This document shows, one piece after another, positions 1 to 11,160 of a stretch of 64,000 nucleotides of DNA. A program made the translations under genes and the position numbers. The stretch is from Callorhinus ursinus (lineage: Eukaryota; Chordata; Mammalia; Carnivora; Otariidae), in the NCBI RefSeq assembly GCF_003265705.1, contig NW_020313005.1, forward strand, positions 16,684,109 through 16,748,108, given 5' to 3'. Position 1 is the first letter of the stretch; every line of letters begins with the position of its first letter. The notes below the pieces were generated by a model that was not told the origin of the DNA, did not search any database, and worked only from the letters and a program-made list of their open reading frames with translations.

Positions 1-1189
1 GCTTACTCTCTTCATTTACTGTCACAATGAACTATGTCAAAAATTGCATTTTCCAAAAGAATTTTTGTTTGATTTTCTTGTTCTTTTCTTCTTTTCTCCT
101 CTCCCTTCTGCTTCCCTTCCTTTCCTTTCTTCTTTCTTACTTTTATTGACTGAAAAGCTACTTCACCCAAACCCTGGATTGATGGTTTGGCTGAAAGAAA
201 ATTATACGTTATTGTTCAAAAAACAATGAAAGATTCACTCTTTTGTAAACCTCTTCCTTTTTAAAGTAAACAGTATATTGAATAATGTCGTAAGTGTAGA
301 AGAGGACATAAATTATAAATGTTAAGCTTAAAGAAAAATTTAAAAGACAGACATACCATATTACTACCTAAGAGGGGCTTGGGGTTACATGGATGTGTTT
401 ACTTTATTGCATTTTGAGCATCTCTGATGTATAGAAAGAACTTGTGCTGTTTGAGGATACTCTTTAAGCTGAGTCTGGTGACTTGGTTGATTCCTTCTTG
501 CCTCTGACCAGGAAAGTTGGGTTTCTGGGGGTTATTAAATGGTATCTCCCAAGCCCAGGGTTGGTAATCTGAACTGTGCTGCTTCTTCTTGGCTAAGTCC
601 TGCTCTAGCTTCTCTCCATCGTCCATTTTCTCTCCATCACACTTCTGACAAGTCTTGCTCAGACTGTTGGACTGCCTTCTGGCATTGTTATGTGGAAAAA
701 TTAATAAGCACAGTCATAAAGTGCTTTGACATTCTAAAGTGCTATAGAACTGCTTAATGATGATAGAATTACCATAGAGCTGTCTGGTTCCAATCACATC
801 TTCAGAGGGAGTCTAGATTGAAATGACAGCTTTGGTAGGTGAGGTTGAAAATATATGAACTGTCAAAAAGATCAGAAATGGGTGGTGACATTGTCAGCTT
901 TCCCTTCTTTGTCTTTGTCTGGGGTTGCCTCAACCCTATTGTAAAATATCTCTTCTAGAGCAGGGAATGCATCAGGAAGTCTGTTCAAAAGTCAAATGCG
1001 GATGGGTTAATAGCTATTCCTGTTGTGGTTTTGCTTGCATAGACTCCAGGTGGTTTCGTGAAAGGAGCTGGAATGGATAATTGATTTTATGTGCCCAAAC
1101 AATTCTACGGTGTTAAGTAATGAAATTCTGGCATTTTTCTAAAACATGTTCACATCCAGGGAGATAATACATTTAGTACCTTAATCCCA
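1..1189. other. Non-coding, repeat-poor sequence
   Basis: A/T-rich sequence without a recognisable exon or repeat. A strongly pyrimidine-biased tract runs over roughly 72-145 (T/C runs with few purines). Short open frames on both strands here have no domain-like composition. I see nothing else that I can name. Confidence 0.6.
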
Positions 1190-2460
1190 AAATTTCTCTT
1201 GAATTCTAAAGACCTTCACCTTCACTCCCCTTCAGTAGTCCCCTTCAGTTGTCCACTCTGCTGGCCACCTCCTGGGATTGGAAACTACTTGAAACTTCTA
1301 TAACCTTAAACCACTTTCTGATACTGTCATTCCCTCTTTCTATGGCCCTTGATCTTCTCTCATATCTACAACTATTCTATCGTATCTAAAAGTCCTCTGA
1401 TTATTCCCTTTTGTCCAAGTCTATCGGTTTCCTCTTGGTTCCACCTAACTTCTTCATCCATCTTAAAACACACTCAACTTACCCTACCCCCTTTTCCTTT
1501 TGACACAAGTGCCTCGAACAACCTCATTGCTGAGCCCCCACATCGTCCTCTCTTCTTTACATACAGGATCCCAAGCACTGCCGCATGGAAATTGTTTAGC
1601 TGTGTAGACTGGTGTCCTTAAAAAGTTATGGCTGGAAGCTAAGCTGTGCCCTTGGCATTTCTTGGTACTTTTTTACCTTGACTATTTCAACTCAACCACT
1701 CCCTTCCAGCTTCCTACACATTTTTTTTTTCACTCTCAACAGATGGCCTTGCCCCAAGCTCACCTGATGAAATAATCATGTATCACTTCTCTCAAATTTC
1801 ATATCTGCCTCCCATTTACAAATTTATCTGCATCCTTTATCCCCACTGTCTTCTTCCCTTCCATCTCAGCTAAAGAGGGGGCAGGTAAGCTCTACTTCAT
1901 GTGAACCCCACTCCATTAGTGAACCCATGTGCTCCATTTTATATTCAGAATCGTCTCTTTAGCCATTATCTTAAAAAAAATACACTCAAGTCTCTCCCAT
2001 CATTGCAAAAATCTCCCTCAACTGTACTTTTCTTGCTCTTTCATTGGTTGAAAGTGTAACCTACACTTATTTCTGTTTCCTCACTTCCTGGGAACTCCTC
2101 AAGCCACAGGAGTTTAACTTCCCTATGTCCTTGTCTGCTCACATTCCTTTCACTAAATCCAGAATGGTCTTCCAATGCCCAAGATCATACTCATCTGATT
2201 TTACGTCTCTCTGGCATTTATGTTATCAACTATTCCTTCTCTTTTCTCTTCAAAACTCAAAGTCTCCTTTGAGACTCCTTTGTCACTGTTTGCAAAAAAA
2301 TTGTACATTTCTGTAATTATCTGATAAATATTCATCTCCCCAGTTGTAGTGTATACTCTGTAGAGGGAGAAATCATGTCTTTCTTGCTACACAAGGTAAA
2401 CGTACTGCCTAGCATACATACTAGATTTACATTTTATGTTTAATTGATTGACTGGATGCT
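1190..2460 (+). repeat. Old L2-like LINE sequence
   Basis: Pyrimidine-rich sequence in the style of the L2 3' region. It closes near 2340-2460 with the typical L2 ending: a 'tagtgtatactctgtagaggg...' block equivalent to the 'aatgtaagctccatgagggcag' part, then 'ctgcctagcatac' and 'ttaattgattgactgga' in place of the usual TTGAATGAATGAA end. It is heavily diverged, so the 5' limit is uncertain and part of this stretch may be another old element. Confidence 0.5.
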
Positions 2461-3612
2461 TTCATGGAAGATGTAATGCCATTCTTTCTCCTAGTCTTTC
2501 TCTCACTTTTCTGGGCTCTCCTTTTTGATTTCCTTCCTAGCACACTCTTTACATGTTGGTGTGTCTCAGGGTATTACTTAGCCTCTCCTTTCTCATTCCT
2601 GATAGCATGCTTAGACAACCTATTCTGTGGCCATGGCTTCAAGTGCTCATTCTCTTCCGAGCTTTTAGCCTTATATAACTGTCTTCCTACTGGATGTTTC
2701 ATTTGAATTTCCATAGGTACATTAACTTCATCTCCACCAAACTTGATGTCTTCATCTCCCTTTATTTTCATTCCAGACTTATACTGTAGTCCAGATCATG
2801 GCTGTTGACATAATGTGCAATACCACAGCCCAAGAGGCCTGGCAATCACTTTAGATTACTACCTGTTCTTGTCCTCCATGTCACTACTACTACTATTACT
2901 ACTATCACACCCTGGCAATTCTATCTACTTAACAGATTTTTAATTTGTCCCCTCTTCACCATCCCCAGTGCTCTATTTTATTTTCATTGTTAGAATTGCT
3001 TGGCTGGAAGATAGCTTCCTAGCTGGTCTCCAAACTTGGTACTGTCCATTGACTTTCGTAATGCTATCAAATTTTTTTTCTGTAATAAAATTGTAATTCT
3101 GTAATTCCTTGCTTTGAAAGATTGAAAAAAAAAATAAAAGACTTCTGAGTACTTTCTGTGAGGAATACAAAGCACCTGATAGCATTCAAGTCCAGCATAA
3201 ATTTCCCTCCACCTGCATCTGTGCCCTGTCCTCACCCTGCCCTGGACTGCTACAGGCCTTCATGCATTTTCATGCTTTCTTTCTTTGCCTGAAGTGTGCT
3301 CACTACTGCCCCCCACCAGCTTCCTTCCTGGAAAATTTCTCTTCCTTCATAATTTGCTTCATGCCCATCATCACCTCAGGAAAGACTTTTCTGAGCAAGC
3401 ATGTATTAAGAGCTCTCCTATGTACTTCCATAGATTCCTCCCTCCCCTTCTACTTTAGTGATTATCACATTATTCTCTACATAATCTATGTTTACTTCTT
3501 TGTCCTTCTACGAGACTGTGAAGAATTTGAAGGCAGAGACTATATATCTAACATACATAGTATCCATCATATACGAAAAGTTGAATAAATCTACATTAAA
3601 TGAGTTATGAAC
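2461..3612 (+). repeat. L2 LINE, 3' portion
   Basis: A second L2-like copy in tandem with the previous one. Recognisable pieces in order are a 'tctttctctcacttttctgggctctc' style block, 'ggatgtttcatttgaatttccatagg', 'cctagctggtctcc', 'tgcctgaagtgtgctcactac', and the end around 3480-3600 with 'gagactgtgaagaatttgaaggcagagac' and 'gttgaataaatctacatt'. The order matches the L2 3' kilobase. The copy is mutated throughout and has no open frame of note. Confidence 0.6.
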
Positions 3613-4524
3613 TCTTCATATTTGTGGCCCTAGTGTGAAATAATTGAGCTATTTTCTGATCAAGCCTCTTAATTTTGGGGGAAAAAACTGCAGTTGTTTG
3701 GGGCAAAAGAAAGAAAGCATACGCTACTGCTGTTGAGCTGTGGGAAGGATGTGTTGGAAATTCCAATACTCTGGTGTCAAGAAGGTTTTAACTCAGAGAC
3801 TCCAGGACGCTTCTTTCCCCGGACCTACAAGCTGCACTGGGGGCTCATGTGGTCTTTTTCTACATTAATGGCCAAAGTGTAATTCCCAGATGGCTTCCCT
3901 TACCATTCAGGCTTTGGTAGGCTTTGACCTGCCTTCTCCAACAGCCAGCTGGTGTGTGCTTAGGGAATAGAAACCCATTTTAATACTGCTTTAAGAAAAT
4001 CTGCTGTGCCTAAAAGTACCTAAGAAATAACCCTAAAGAATTTTGAATTATCCAAGAGTTTGCACATGCCTACCTTTAATCTTCCTCAGTCATGCAGATG
4101 GTTGAGAATTGGCTAGGATTCAAGCAACATGACACATTGTTCTGTTTGGCCATATACTCCAGAGAACTAGATGAGGGGTGTGAGCTGAAGATCTGACCAC
4201 AACTTATCAGTAAGTCACTTCCTATATAATGGTAGACTTCCTTTAACATCAACTAAGTAAAATCATGAAGAAGATGCACATATGGGGAGGTTCCTCGCAT
4301 CCTCATGAATTACCACAGGAGCACAGAGAGCCCAGGCAGTGGGACCCTGATTGCCTGTTGCCTGACAGGCTGCAGAATCTCTGGGAGGCACTCATCTCCC
4401 TGACAACCTCGCAGTCTATATTTACCCCAGAACTTACCTGCTCTAGACCCCGTGCATTCAGAAACACACTCTGCTCTTTCCGTAGGTTAACTCATTGGTC
4501 GTGATCATGTTGGTGGTTAACAAT
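3613..4524. other. Non-coding, unassigned
   Basis: No repeat or exon recognised. Short open frames (for example 4265-4504, 79 codons) have no family resemblance and no splice-site context that I can defend. Confidence 0.5.
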
Positions 4525-4755
4525 ACAAATAACCAACATTACTGAGTGCTTGGCAAATATGCAGAGCCTTGCATGAGGGATCTTCTTCTGTCCTACCTCA
4601 GCCCTTTCAGGCATGTCCGTGCATTGCTATTTCTGCATTTTCAAATGGAGAAATTGAGATATAAAAGATAAGTAACTTGGCTAAGGACGCTCCGCTGCTA
4701 AATGGCAAGCTGGAACTCCAAGCCAAGCAGCCTGATTCCAAAATCTGTCTTTACA
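4525..4755 (-). repeat. MIR SINE
   Basis: Reads as a reverse-complement MIR: 'attactgagtgcttgg', then 'ttcaaatggagaaattgagat' (equivalent of the GAGGAAACTGAGGC core), 'gtaacttggctaagg', and an end around 'caagctggaactccaagcc'. The order and spacing fit a near full-length but diverged copy. Confidence 0.75.
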
Positions 4756-5224
4756 CTCCAGATGCTATGCATATCCCACCTGTGTCCTCTGAATTCCTAC
4801 TGGGTGTCTCAGGGTGTCTAAATATGAAGGGTCTCTGGGTGTCTAAGCAGGAAGCCCACCCTTTTGCCACTGGAGCCCACTCTGTCCCCAGGAGGGAGGT
4901 CAGAAGGGCTGGGAGGTAATGTACCCCCACCTGCCTCCCAGGGCAGCTGTGCGTCAATAACTGTAGCAGTTGGGGTTGCACGTCATTGTCGCTCTGCCCT
5001 GCCTTCAGTGGGATAACAGAGGTGTGGGTTTTACACTGGCCCTCAAGGTCCCCACATGGGCTGAAGCCCCATTGGCCGGCTGTGGTCACTTTCCTTTCCT
5101 TATCTCAAGGCCCTGCTCCCCCACTGGTGTTTTCCTTTACCTCCCAAATAAACAGTCTGTCCTTACAACTTTATCTCAATGTCTGCTTCTAGGAGAACCC
5201 AATCCAAAGCAAATGACTTGCTGT
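4756..5224 (+). repeat. Possible ancient LTR fragment with poly(A) signal
   Basis: The 3' end has AATAAA at 5147-5152 followed by 'tatctcaatgtctgcttct' and 'aggagaacccaatcc', an arrangement common at the ends of old mammalian retroviral LTRs ('...tctgcttctgggaacccaac...'). No TG start, partner LTR or internal region was identified, so this rests on the 3' end alone. Short open frames on both strands overlap it without meaning. Confidence 0.35.
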
Positions 5225-6251
5225 GTTAACCACTCCCCGGTCCCCTGCGAGGACTTTCAACGCCCTAAATAGAGCAAAGCAGAGACTGACCAGGGACTTT
5301 GAAGCCTGTGGGAGTGTCTGGCTTCTCTGTCTATCCAGAGCCCTGGCTCTGCCTTTCTCTGCCTCTCAACATATCTGCTTTTCTCCCTTTCTCAAAGGAG
5401 ATGTCTGAGCCCTCTACAGGGCCTCCTCACCTTGCTGTGAACACATTTGCAATAAGCCACTGCACCTCGCTCCATTGCACCTGGAAGCATAAATGGTTCT
5501 TACCTCTTGTCCCCTGGATCAAGTTATTTGGCGGCTGGTTATTGCAACAAATATAACTGCAGGTGAGAAGTGGCAAATCAGCCCCGCTCTGCTAGGTACA
5601 GCTCGCCTGGAAGCCCGGCCCACCCATTTCCAGGAATGGCTCTCTCCATCCCCACGGCAGAAATCCTACTCAATTCACCTCATTTAGCATAGTGACTGAG
5701 CACCTCTGGGTTTGGGGTACAGTACTAGACACTCTCTCAGGCTTATACCTCATGTTAGAAAACAGTTGTGCTTAAGAATATCTTGTTTGTCCCGAGTCCT
5801 GGACTCCTGAAAGTTTTTACTCGATTCTGGAATTTCACAGGAATCTCCCTGCTCCAAGCAATCACCTGGAGCAAACACAAGATACGCTCCTCATTCCCCT
5901 GGCACAGAGAGTCCAGGGACAAATAAAGACCAAGAGAAAAGAAAGCAGAGGCAACAGAGCGAAACTTGTTTTGATTGTACAGCCGGGTTTTGTGGGACTT
6001 TTTTTGTTTTACTTAAAAAAAAAAAATGTATCCTTACTTATTTTGAATCCGGAACTTAGGAAAAGTTCAAATGTCTGTTGTCACTTTAAGCTTGAGCAGA
6101 AAAGATGAAAATCAAACAAACAAAAATAGAGCAATCACAAATGTACGAACGATATTCCCTCTCCAAAATTAATAGGTCAGCTTCTCAACTATGCTCAGCA
6201 GGTATGTATTGTAGATAGAGAGGAATTATGTACAAAGTGTAGTAAAAATAC
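5225..6251. other. Non-coding, unassigned
   Basis: No named repeat or exon. It contains an A12 run at 6015-6026 next to a T-rich stretch. Around 5890-6240 the sequence becomes A/T-rich and repeat-free. Confidence 0.5.
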
Positions 6252-6624
6252 TGTTACAAGCAGACTGTGTCCCCTCCAAAAGTCATGTTGAAGCCCTAAG
6301 CTCCAATACCTCAGAATGTGACTGAATTTGGATCTAGGGCCTGTAAGGAGGTGGGTAAGTTAAAACGAGATCTTTAGGGCAGGCCTCAACTAATCTAACT
6401 GATGTCCTTATATGAAGAGTGAGAAACATGAGGGACACACACATAGCAAAGACTGTGTGAGGCCACAGGGACAAGGTGGCCTCAAGCCAAAGAGAGAAGC
6501 CTCAGAAGAAAGCAAATTTTTATTTTGGACTTCTAACCTCCAGAACTGTGAGGAAATAAATCTCTGTTGTTTAAGTCACTCAGTCTATGGTATTTCGTTA
6601 TGGCAGCCCTAGCAAAATAATATA
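6252..6624 (+). repeat. MLT1-type (ERVL-MaLR) solo LTR
   Basis: Begins 'tgttacaagcagactgtgtc' and proceeds through 'aagtcatgttgaagccctaa', 'cctcagaatgtgactgaattt', 'gatgtccttat', 'aacctccagaactgtgagg', AATAAA at 6556-6561, 'ctgttgtttaagtcactcag' and 'atggcagccctagcaaaataa'. This order is diagnostic of the MLT1A group. No second LTR or internal region is present, so it is a solo LTR left by recombination. The terminal CA has decayed. Confidence 0.85.
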
Positions 6625-7519
6625 AATCCTCTAATGTGAATCGGGGCACCTGGATTAGAATCACAGCAGTGTCATCTAATTCACTCTTTGATCTTTAGGA
6701 TATCGTTTTGTCTCTCACAAGCTCAGCTTCTCTATCTGATAATGTAATTATATTATTCTCTAAAGCTTGGTGAAATGACATATTTACAAAATGTGTGTGA
6801 AGGTACCCACCCGCACACGGGGTTTTCACACGGGTGCTTAATACATATTTGGTGATTTATTTCCTTGGTGTTGGAGGAGGAGACAGGATCCAAATTTTTT
6901 TTATAACTTAGCTGCCACATAAGTCACAAACATTTATGAGGGCTAACTAAAATATATGGCTTATGTGTGAACGTGGTGATAAATAGATCTTAAAAGATTG
7001 CAAGAAGGGATTCTTGGTGTATGATGTTCTCTTACCAGGGAAAGACTTTCTGAAGATGAGCCCTGAGCTAGACCCCGTACATTAGGTAGGATTGGAGAAC
7101 AGTGTGGAGGGAAGTGTGTGCCTGGAGGCATGTAACCTGGTGGCAGCAAGGAGTTCTGCCGGTCGGAGTATGGCCTGTGTTGGTGTCCCATAGGAGATGA
7201 ACGTGTGCTCCTGAAGGCCAATGGGGAGTGCCATGCTCTTCTCTTTGGACTTTGGGAAAGGTGTGCCCCAGAAGAGAGTCTTACACTGGGAAGGAAGTTG
7301 TTCTTATGTTGTCTATGACTTCCTTTGACTCCAAGATTCTCTAATATGGCTGAAAATTTAGTGAGGATTAGTTTGATACATTGATAGACTCTACCACTGC
7401 GTAATTAGAAGTTGGTAAAGACTTTTTGTATTATGATATGATCTGTGATGATAAAATGAGCTCTAGCAATTCATCTGACAATGCGCTGGAAGCGTCTGCC
7501 AAGGGGACAGCAGAATGTG
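6625..7519. other. Non-coding, unassigned
   Basis: No exon or repeat identified. The 86-codon reverse-strand frame at 6961-7221 has no recognisable features. The stretch includes 'cccgcacacggggttttcacacggg' around 6811-6834, a minor imperfect direct repeat. Confidence 0.5.
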
Positions 7520-7580
7520 GAGCTAGGTCTTGCCTCTGGCTCGACCATTTACTAGCTGTGTGATCTTAGGAATAGGATTT
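7520..7580 (+). repeat. MIR SINE fragment, cut by a Can-SINE
   Basis: 'cttgcctctggctcgaccat', 'ttactagctgtgtgatctta' and 'ggaataggatttcattc' reproduce the MIR core (...cttactagctgtgtgaccttggg...). The match stops at the insertion of the reverse-oriented Can-SINE at 7590. I could not follow the MIR clearly on the other side. Confidence 0.65.
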
Positions 7581-7589
7581 CATTCATTT

Positions 7590-7790
7590 ATTTTTTTTTA
7601 AGATTTTATTTATTTATTTGACAGAGAGAGACACAGCGAGAGAGGGAACACAAGCAGGGGGAGTGGGAGAGGGAGAAGCAGGCTTCCCACGGAGCGGGGA
7701 GCCCGATAGTGGGGCTCGATCCCAGGATCCTGGGATCATGACCTGAGCTGAAGGCAGATGCTTAAGAACTGAGCCACCCAGGCGCCCCAT
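7590..7790 (-). repeat. Can-SINE (tRNA-Lys-derived)
   Basis: Reverse-complement copy. The T-rich tail with 'agattttatttatttatttg' comes first, then 'acagagagagacacagcgag', 'gatcccaggatcctgggat', and the tRNA-like head at the end 'gagccacccaggcgcccc'. It is flanked by a target-site duplication, cattcattt, at 7581-7589 and 7791-7799. Full length and little diverged, so a young arctoid-type copy. Confidence 0.95.
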
Positions 7791-7799
7791 CATTCATTT

Positions 7800-8790
7800 T
7801 TATGCATGTGTTTGACTCACTGGGGAATAATTTTGTGTACGCTTTCCATCTTCCAGGCACACTGCTGAACAGTGAGGAAGTGGTAGTGATCACATCTAAC
7901 CAACCCCTAATGTTAGTGACAGAGAAAGTATTGAGTGATATAGGGGTTAAAGGAGGTGTAAAACTAGTCTTCAGCGTTCAAGGAAGTGGTGTCAAAGCTT
8001 CCCAGGAAAAGGATGTCAAATGGGCTCCCATTTCCCTACCAATTAAAAAACAAAAAGTAGGGAGGGTGTTTTGCCTGCCTACTTTATCAGTTTCCTAAGA
8101 GTCCAGATAAGATGAATGTATGGGAAAGGTTTAGAAGCTCTAAATGCTAAATAAGTATAGGATATTATGTTTTAAAGAAAAAAAATGGCAGATCTTCGGG
8201 CTGATTGCTTATGGAAGAATGGTAAAGCCCTAAGGAAAAGCAGGCTATAGTTTTCAACGGAAAAATGAAAGGTTTGAAACTAAGTGTAATGGTTTGAGAA
8301 GAAAGATGCTGTTGGCTGAGGAGAAGGGAGCAGCGATGAGAGTGATGTTGACTTTTGAAGTGATCTGTGAATATATAATGGGTGCAACTGAGACAGGTAG
8401 GGCTCAGCTAAAGGAAAAAAGGATTATCCATAGAAAGGTGACGTCTGGGAGCAAGGTCAGTGTTTAGATAAAGAAAAGCGAAAGAGCCTTCCTTATCTGG
8501 ATTTTTAAAAAAGAATGCTAGGGCACTGGAATTGTGTATCTCCAACCTGAAGCCAAGTGGGCTGGCTGCTGGCTACTCTGGTCTGTAATGGGCACTTCTG
8601 GCTGCAGAACGAAGGCCCGCGGGGCTAAGGGGGGTGGGTAGGATAGAAAGGCCATAACACTGACGCCTGGGTTAGTGGACCGACAGATAAGGGTTTGTAA
8701 TCTACCAGCTGAAGAATTGTGGGTGAGAAGAAAGCCATTGATTGAGCCTTGGGGAAAACCCACACTTGGTGGGCAGGAATTAAAAATAGC
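7800..8790 (-). repeat. Very diverged L2-like sequence (tentative)
   Basis: Purine-rich on this strand, with phrases resembling the reverse complement of L2 ('ttccaggcacactgctgaacagtgag', 'gtttgaaactaagtgtaatgg', 'ttgattgagccttggggaaaacc'). The matches are short and scattered, so the assignment is weak. No exon seen. Confidence 0.35.
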
Positions 8791-9214
8791 TGAGGAATGA
8801 TGAATAAAACATTATGGATAGATTTCCTTAGTGTGAGACAGGGTGCATTCAAGTCTGGTTTTCTGCCCTGCTCAGAGGGTGGGGGGGGGTTCAGTCCGCT
8901 CTGGACAGGACTCATTTCCAGGAAGGAAGCAGGGAAGACAGAGCATTTGCAGGGAAAGGCACGGCTTCTTGGGAGGCCTGTGCGGTGTGCACATCTAATG
9001 TTTTTGTTGGAGCCATTTGCAATTATTTAATGTTTGAATCTAATCATTTCCTTGATTTAGCAAATCAAGGATTTTTTCCCCCCCTCAAGGGCAAAATACC
9101 TTCACTTTATTTTCTTCTCCATAATTAATTTCTTAATTAGTAATGTTCAACTTACCCCATCTGAAATGACACATTTTATTCCTTTTTATAAAAGCTTTGT
9201 GTACACACGCCCAG
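8791..9214. other. Repeat-free block, A/T-rich end
   Basis: Contains a run of G at 8880-8889. Over roughly 9000-9200 there is repeat-free, homeodomain-site-like sequence (TTAATT, TAATTAAT, ATTTGCAAT, TTGATTTAGCAAATCAAGG). It looks like a possible conserved non-coding element, but conservation cannot be tested here. Confidence 0.35.

Positions 9215-9252
<38 letters not shown>
9215..9252. repeat. Poly-C homopolymer, 38 bases
   Basis: An uninterrupted run of 38 C between 'acacgcccag' and 'gtggcagagtg'. The reverse strand is G38. It is far longer than homopolymer C normally gets in mammalian DNA. Confidence 0.95.
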
Positions 9253-9253
<1 letters not shown>

Positions 9254-10538
9254 TGGCAGAGTGCTTGTCACTCCTGTGCTCTTTTGTGTCCCTGAGCTCC
9301 GTCTCCCCCTTCACTCACTCTCACTTGGTGAGAGATTAGGCATCTCCAGCAGTTCTTCCTGAGCAGTGGGGAATCCAGCTGTGTCATCTCACACTGACTT
9401 CCTGGTGGCTTTAATTAGCATAAAGGAATTTCTCCTCAGAGGGGATGTCACACTGTGGCTTTGCGACTGGTGGGCAACCCTACTTTTTGGTCTTTCACAC
9501 TTGGCAGGCAGGGGGTCGGGCGTCTTGCTGGAGAAGCCCTGAGTGGCCTTGGCTGTGGCATTCGTCAAGGCCCTGAAGTGCTTCACACCTGAGGCCGGGC
9601 TGAGGCCAGGCTGCAGGGAGCTGAGCGCGGAGCAGGCACCCTTTCTATTTTTGCAGGCTGTCTCCCTCTGCTTGATTAAGCACAGCATCAGATTTCACTT
9701 CCCTCATGTCAGCCTGCTGTAGGCTGCAGGAAATGGTAGGGGTCCAAGCAAAGGCTGGTCTGGATTGGACCAAACACCGCATTTAAGTCAGGCTGTCTCA
9801 TCGGCCACTGAGGCTAACAATTCCTGACAGACACCTCCACCAAACAGCTCGGTCAACCCAGTGAGCACTTCCTGAGTGCTTGGTGTATGCTCAGCTCTAT
9901 GAAAACCTCACAAGGGAAAGCAGGGAGAGAGCACTGAGGAAGGAATTGTTTAGTGCAAGTTTTCAGCGTCCCTTTCTGTGTATGTGTCTCTGACATAACT
10001 TTACCTGAGACCCAGCTGGGTGCAAGGAGGGGAGCTCTCCCCAGCTGGTGGCTGCAGCTTTTCCCTGACCCGGGCCACCGGCCGCTCTTTCCCTCCCCAG
10101 CCTCCGTCAGGCCTGGTAGCAAGGAAGATAATGATCCAGCGTCCCAATGAGGCACAATTAATGTTAAAGTAATAGAACAATAACGCCTGCCTGTGATGGG
10201 GACTTTGAAATCTCCAGATGAAAGGCCCACAGAAGTACAGAAATACTGGCTATTATTAGCATTAATGTAGCGCATTTCATCTTCAAAGCACTTTGCAAAT
10301 ATTAACTAATGAACACAGAATACTGTCTTTTCTCTCCCCTCCAGGATGGCAAGGGGGAGCCTCTGATGAGTTTCCACTTAAATGGAAACATTGCTCCCTG
10401 ACATGGAGGCAGAGGAAACTCCTCTCAGTAGGCATCTTCAGTCTGTTTGGAGAGGGCTGCTCTGACTGTCCATGGAAAGGAGTCATGAGCCTGCCCTCTC
10501 CCCACGGGTGGCCAGGGAACTGGAGCACCAGCGCAGAC
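9253..10538. other. GC-richer non-coding sequence
   Basis: No gene recognised. A short reverse L2/MIR-like trace lies around 9858-9945 ('gtgagcacttcctgagtgcttgg'). The 140-codon reverse frame at 9853-10275 covers that trace and has no domain-like features. Around 10100-10320 the sequence is repeat-poor and A/T-rich with TAAT motifs. Confidence 0.5.
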
Positions 10539-10832
10539 CAGTGCTGTCCAGTAGAAGTATAATGGGAGCCACATGCATGATTCCAATTTTCTAGGGCCAC
10601 TTTTTAGTAAAGTAAATACTGAAATTGGTCTTAGTAAGTTATTTAACATTATATATCCATATTATAATTTTAACAACATAAATTTACTGATGCGATGTCT
10701 TACATTTTTTTGGTACTGTCTTTGAAATCAGCATATATTTTACACTGAGAGCACATCTCAGTGTGCACTAGCCCCATTTCTCGCGCCCAGTTGCCACATG
10801 TGGACAGTGGCTCCTGTATAGAACAGCACGGA
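10539..10832 (+). mobile_element. hAT/Charlie non-autonomous DNA transposon fossil (MER3-like)
   Basis: Starts 'cagtgctgtccagtagaagt' and ends '...tgccacatgtggacagtggctcctgtatagaacagcacgg', so the ends are imperfect terminal inverted repeats (CAGTGCTGTCC against the reverse complement of GAACAGCACGG). The middle is A/T-rich with 'cacatctcagtgtgcactagc'. No coding capacity. This family shares its end sequence with the element at 27930-28170. Confidence 0.75.
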
Positions 10833-10904
10833 TCTAGAGTGTCTTTGAGAAGGAAACCCCCAGAATGCCTGGTGGTGTCATCCAGGGCTATAAGTTACAT
10901 GGCA

Positions 10905-11160
10905 GAGTAGGACCATGGGCCATAGTCGGACAAACCCCAAATCCCATCCTGATTCAGAAACCAACTAGCTGTGTGACACTGGATTTATTATTTAACACAT
11001 TTGGACTTCCTCATGTATAAACTTGGAGTGCTTCTACATCCATTGTCACAGTTTTTATGAGGATTAAGTGTGTTGCGGATTAAATGAGATTATTTTTATA
11101 AAACACTTAGTGCAAGAACTAGCATGTGATAAAAATACAATAAACAGTAGCCATTGTCTT
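10905..11160 (+). repeat. MIR SINE
   Basis: 'actagctgtgtgacactgg', 'tttggacttcctcatgtataaa', 'tgaggattaagtg', 'gattaaatgagat', 'aaacacttagtgcaagaac' and 'caataaacagtagcc' follow the MIR order to its 3' end. The 'gattaa(g/a)tg' stretch appears twice in a row, a small internal duplication. Confidence 0.8.

Noticed and set aside
5147..5152. AATAAA as a gene end
   Set aside because: The surrounding sequence looks like the end of an old LTR, so it is more likely repeat-derived.
9853..10275. Reverse frame of 140 codons
   Set aside because: Part of it lies on an L2/MIR-like trace, and nothing in it resembles a domain.
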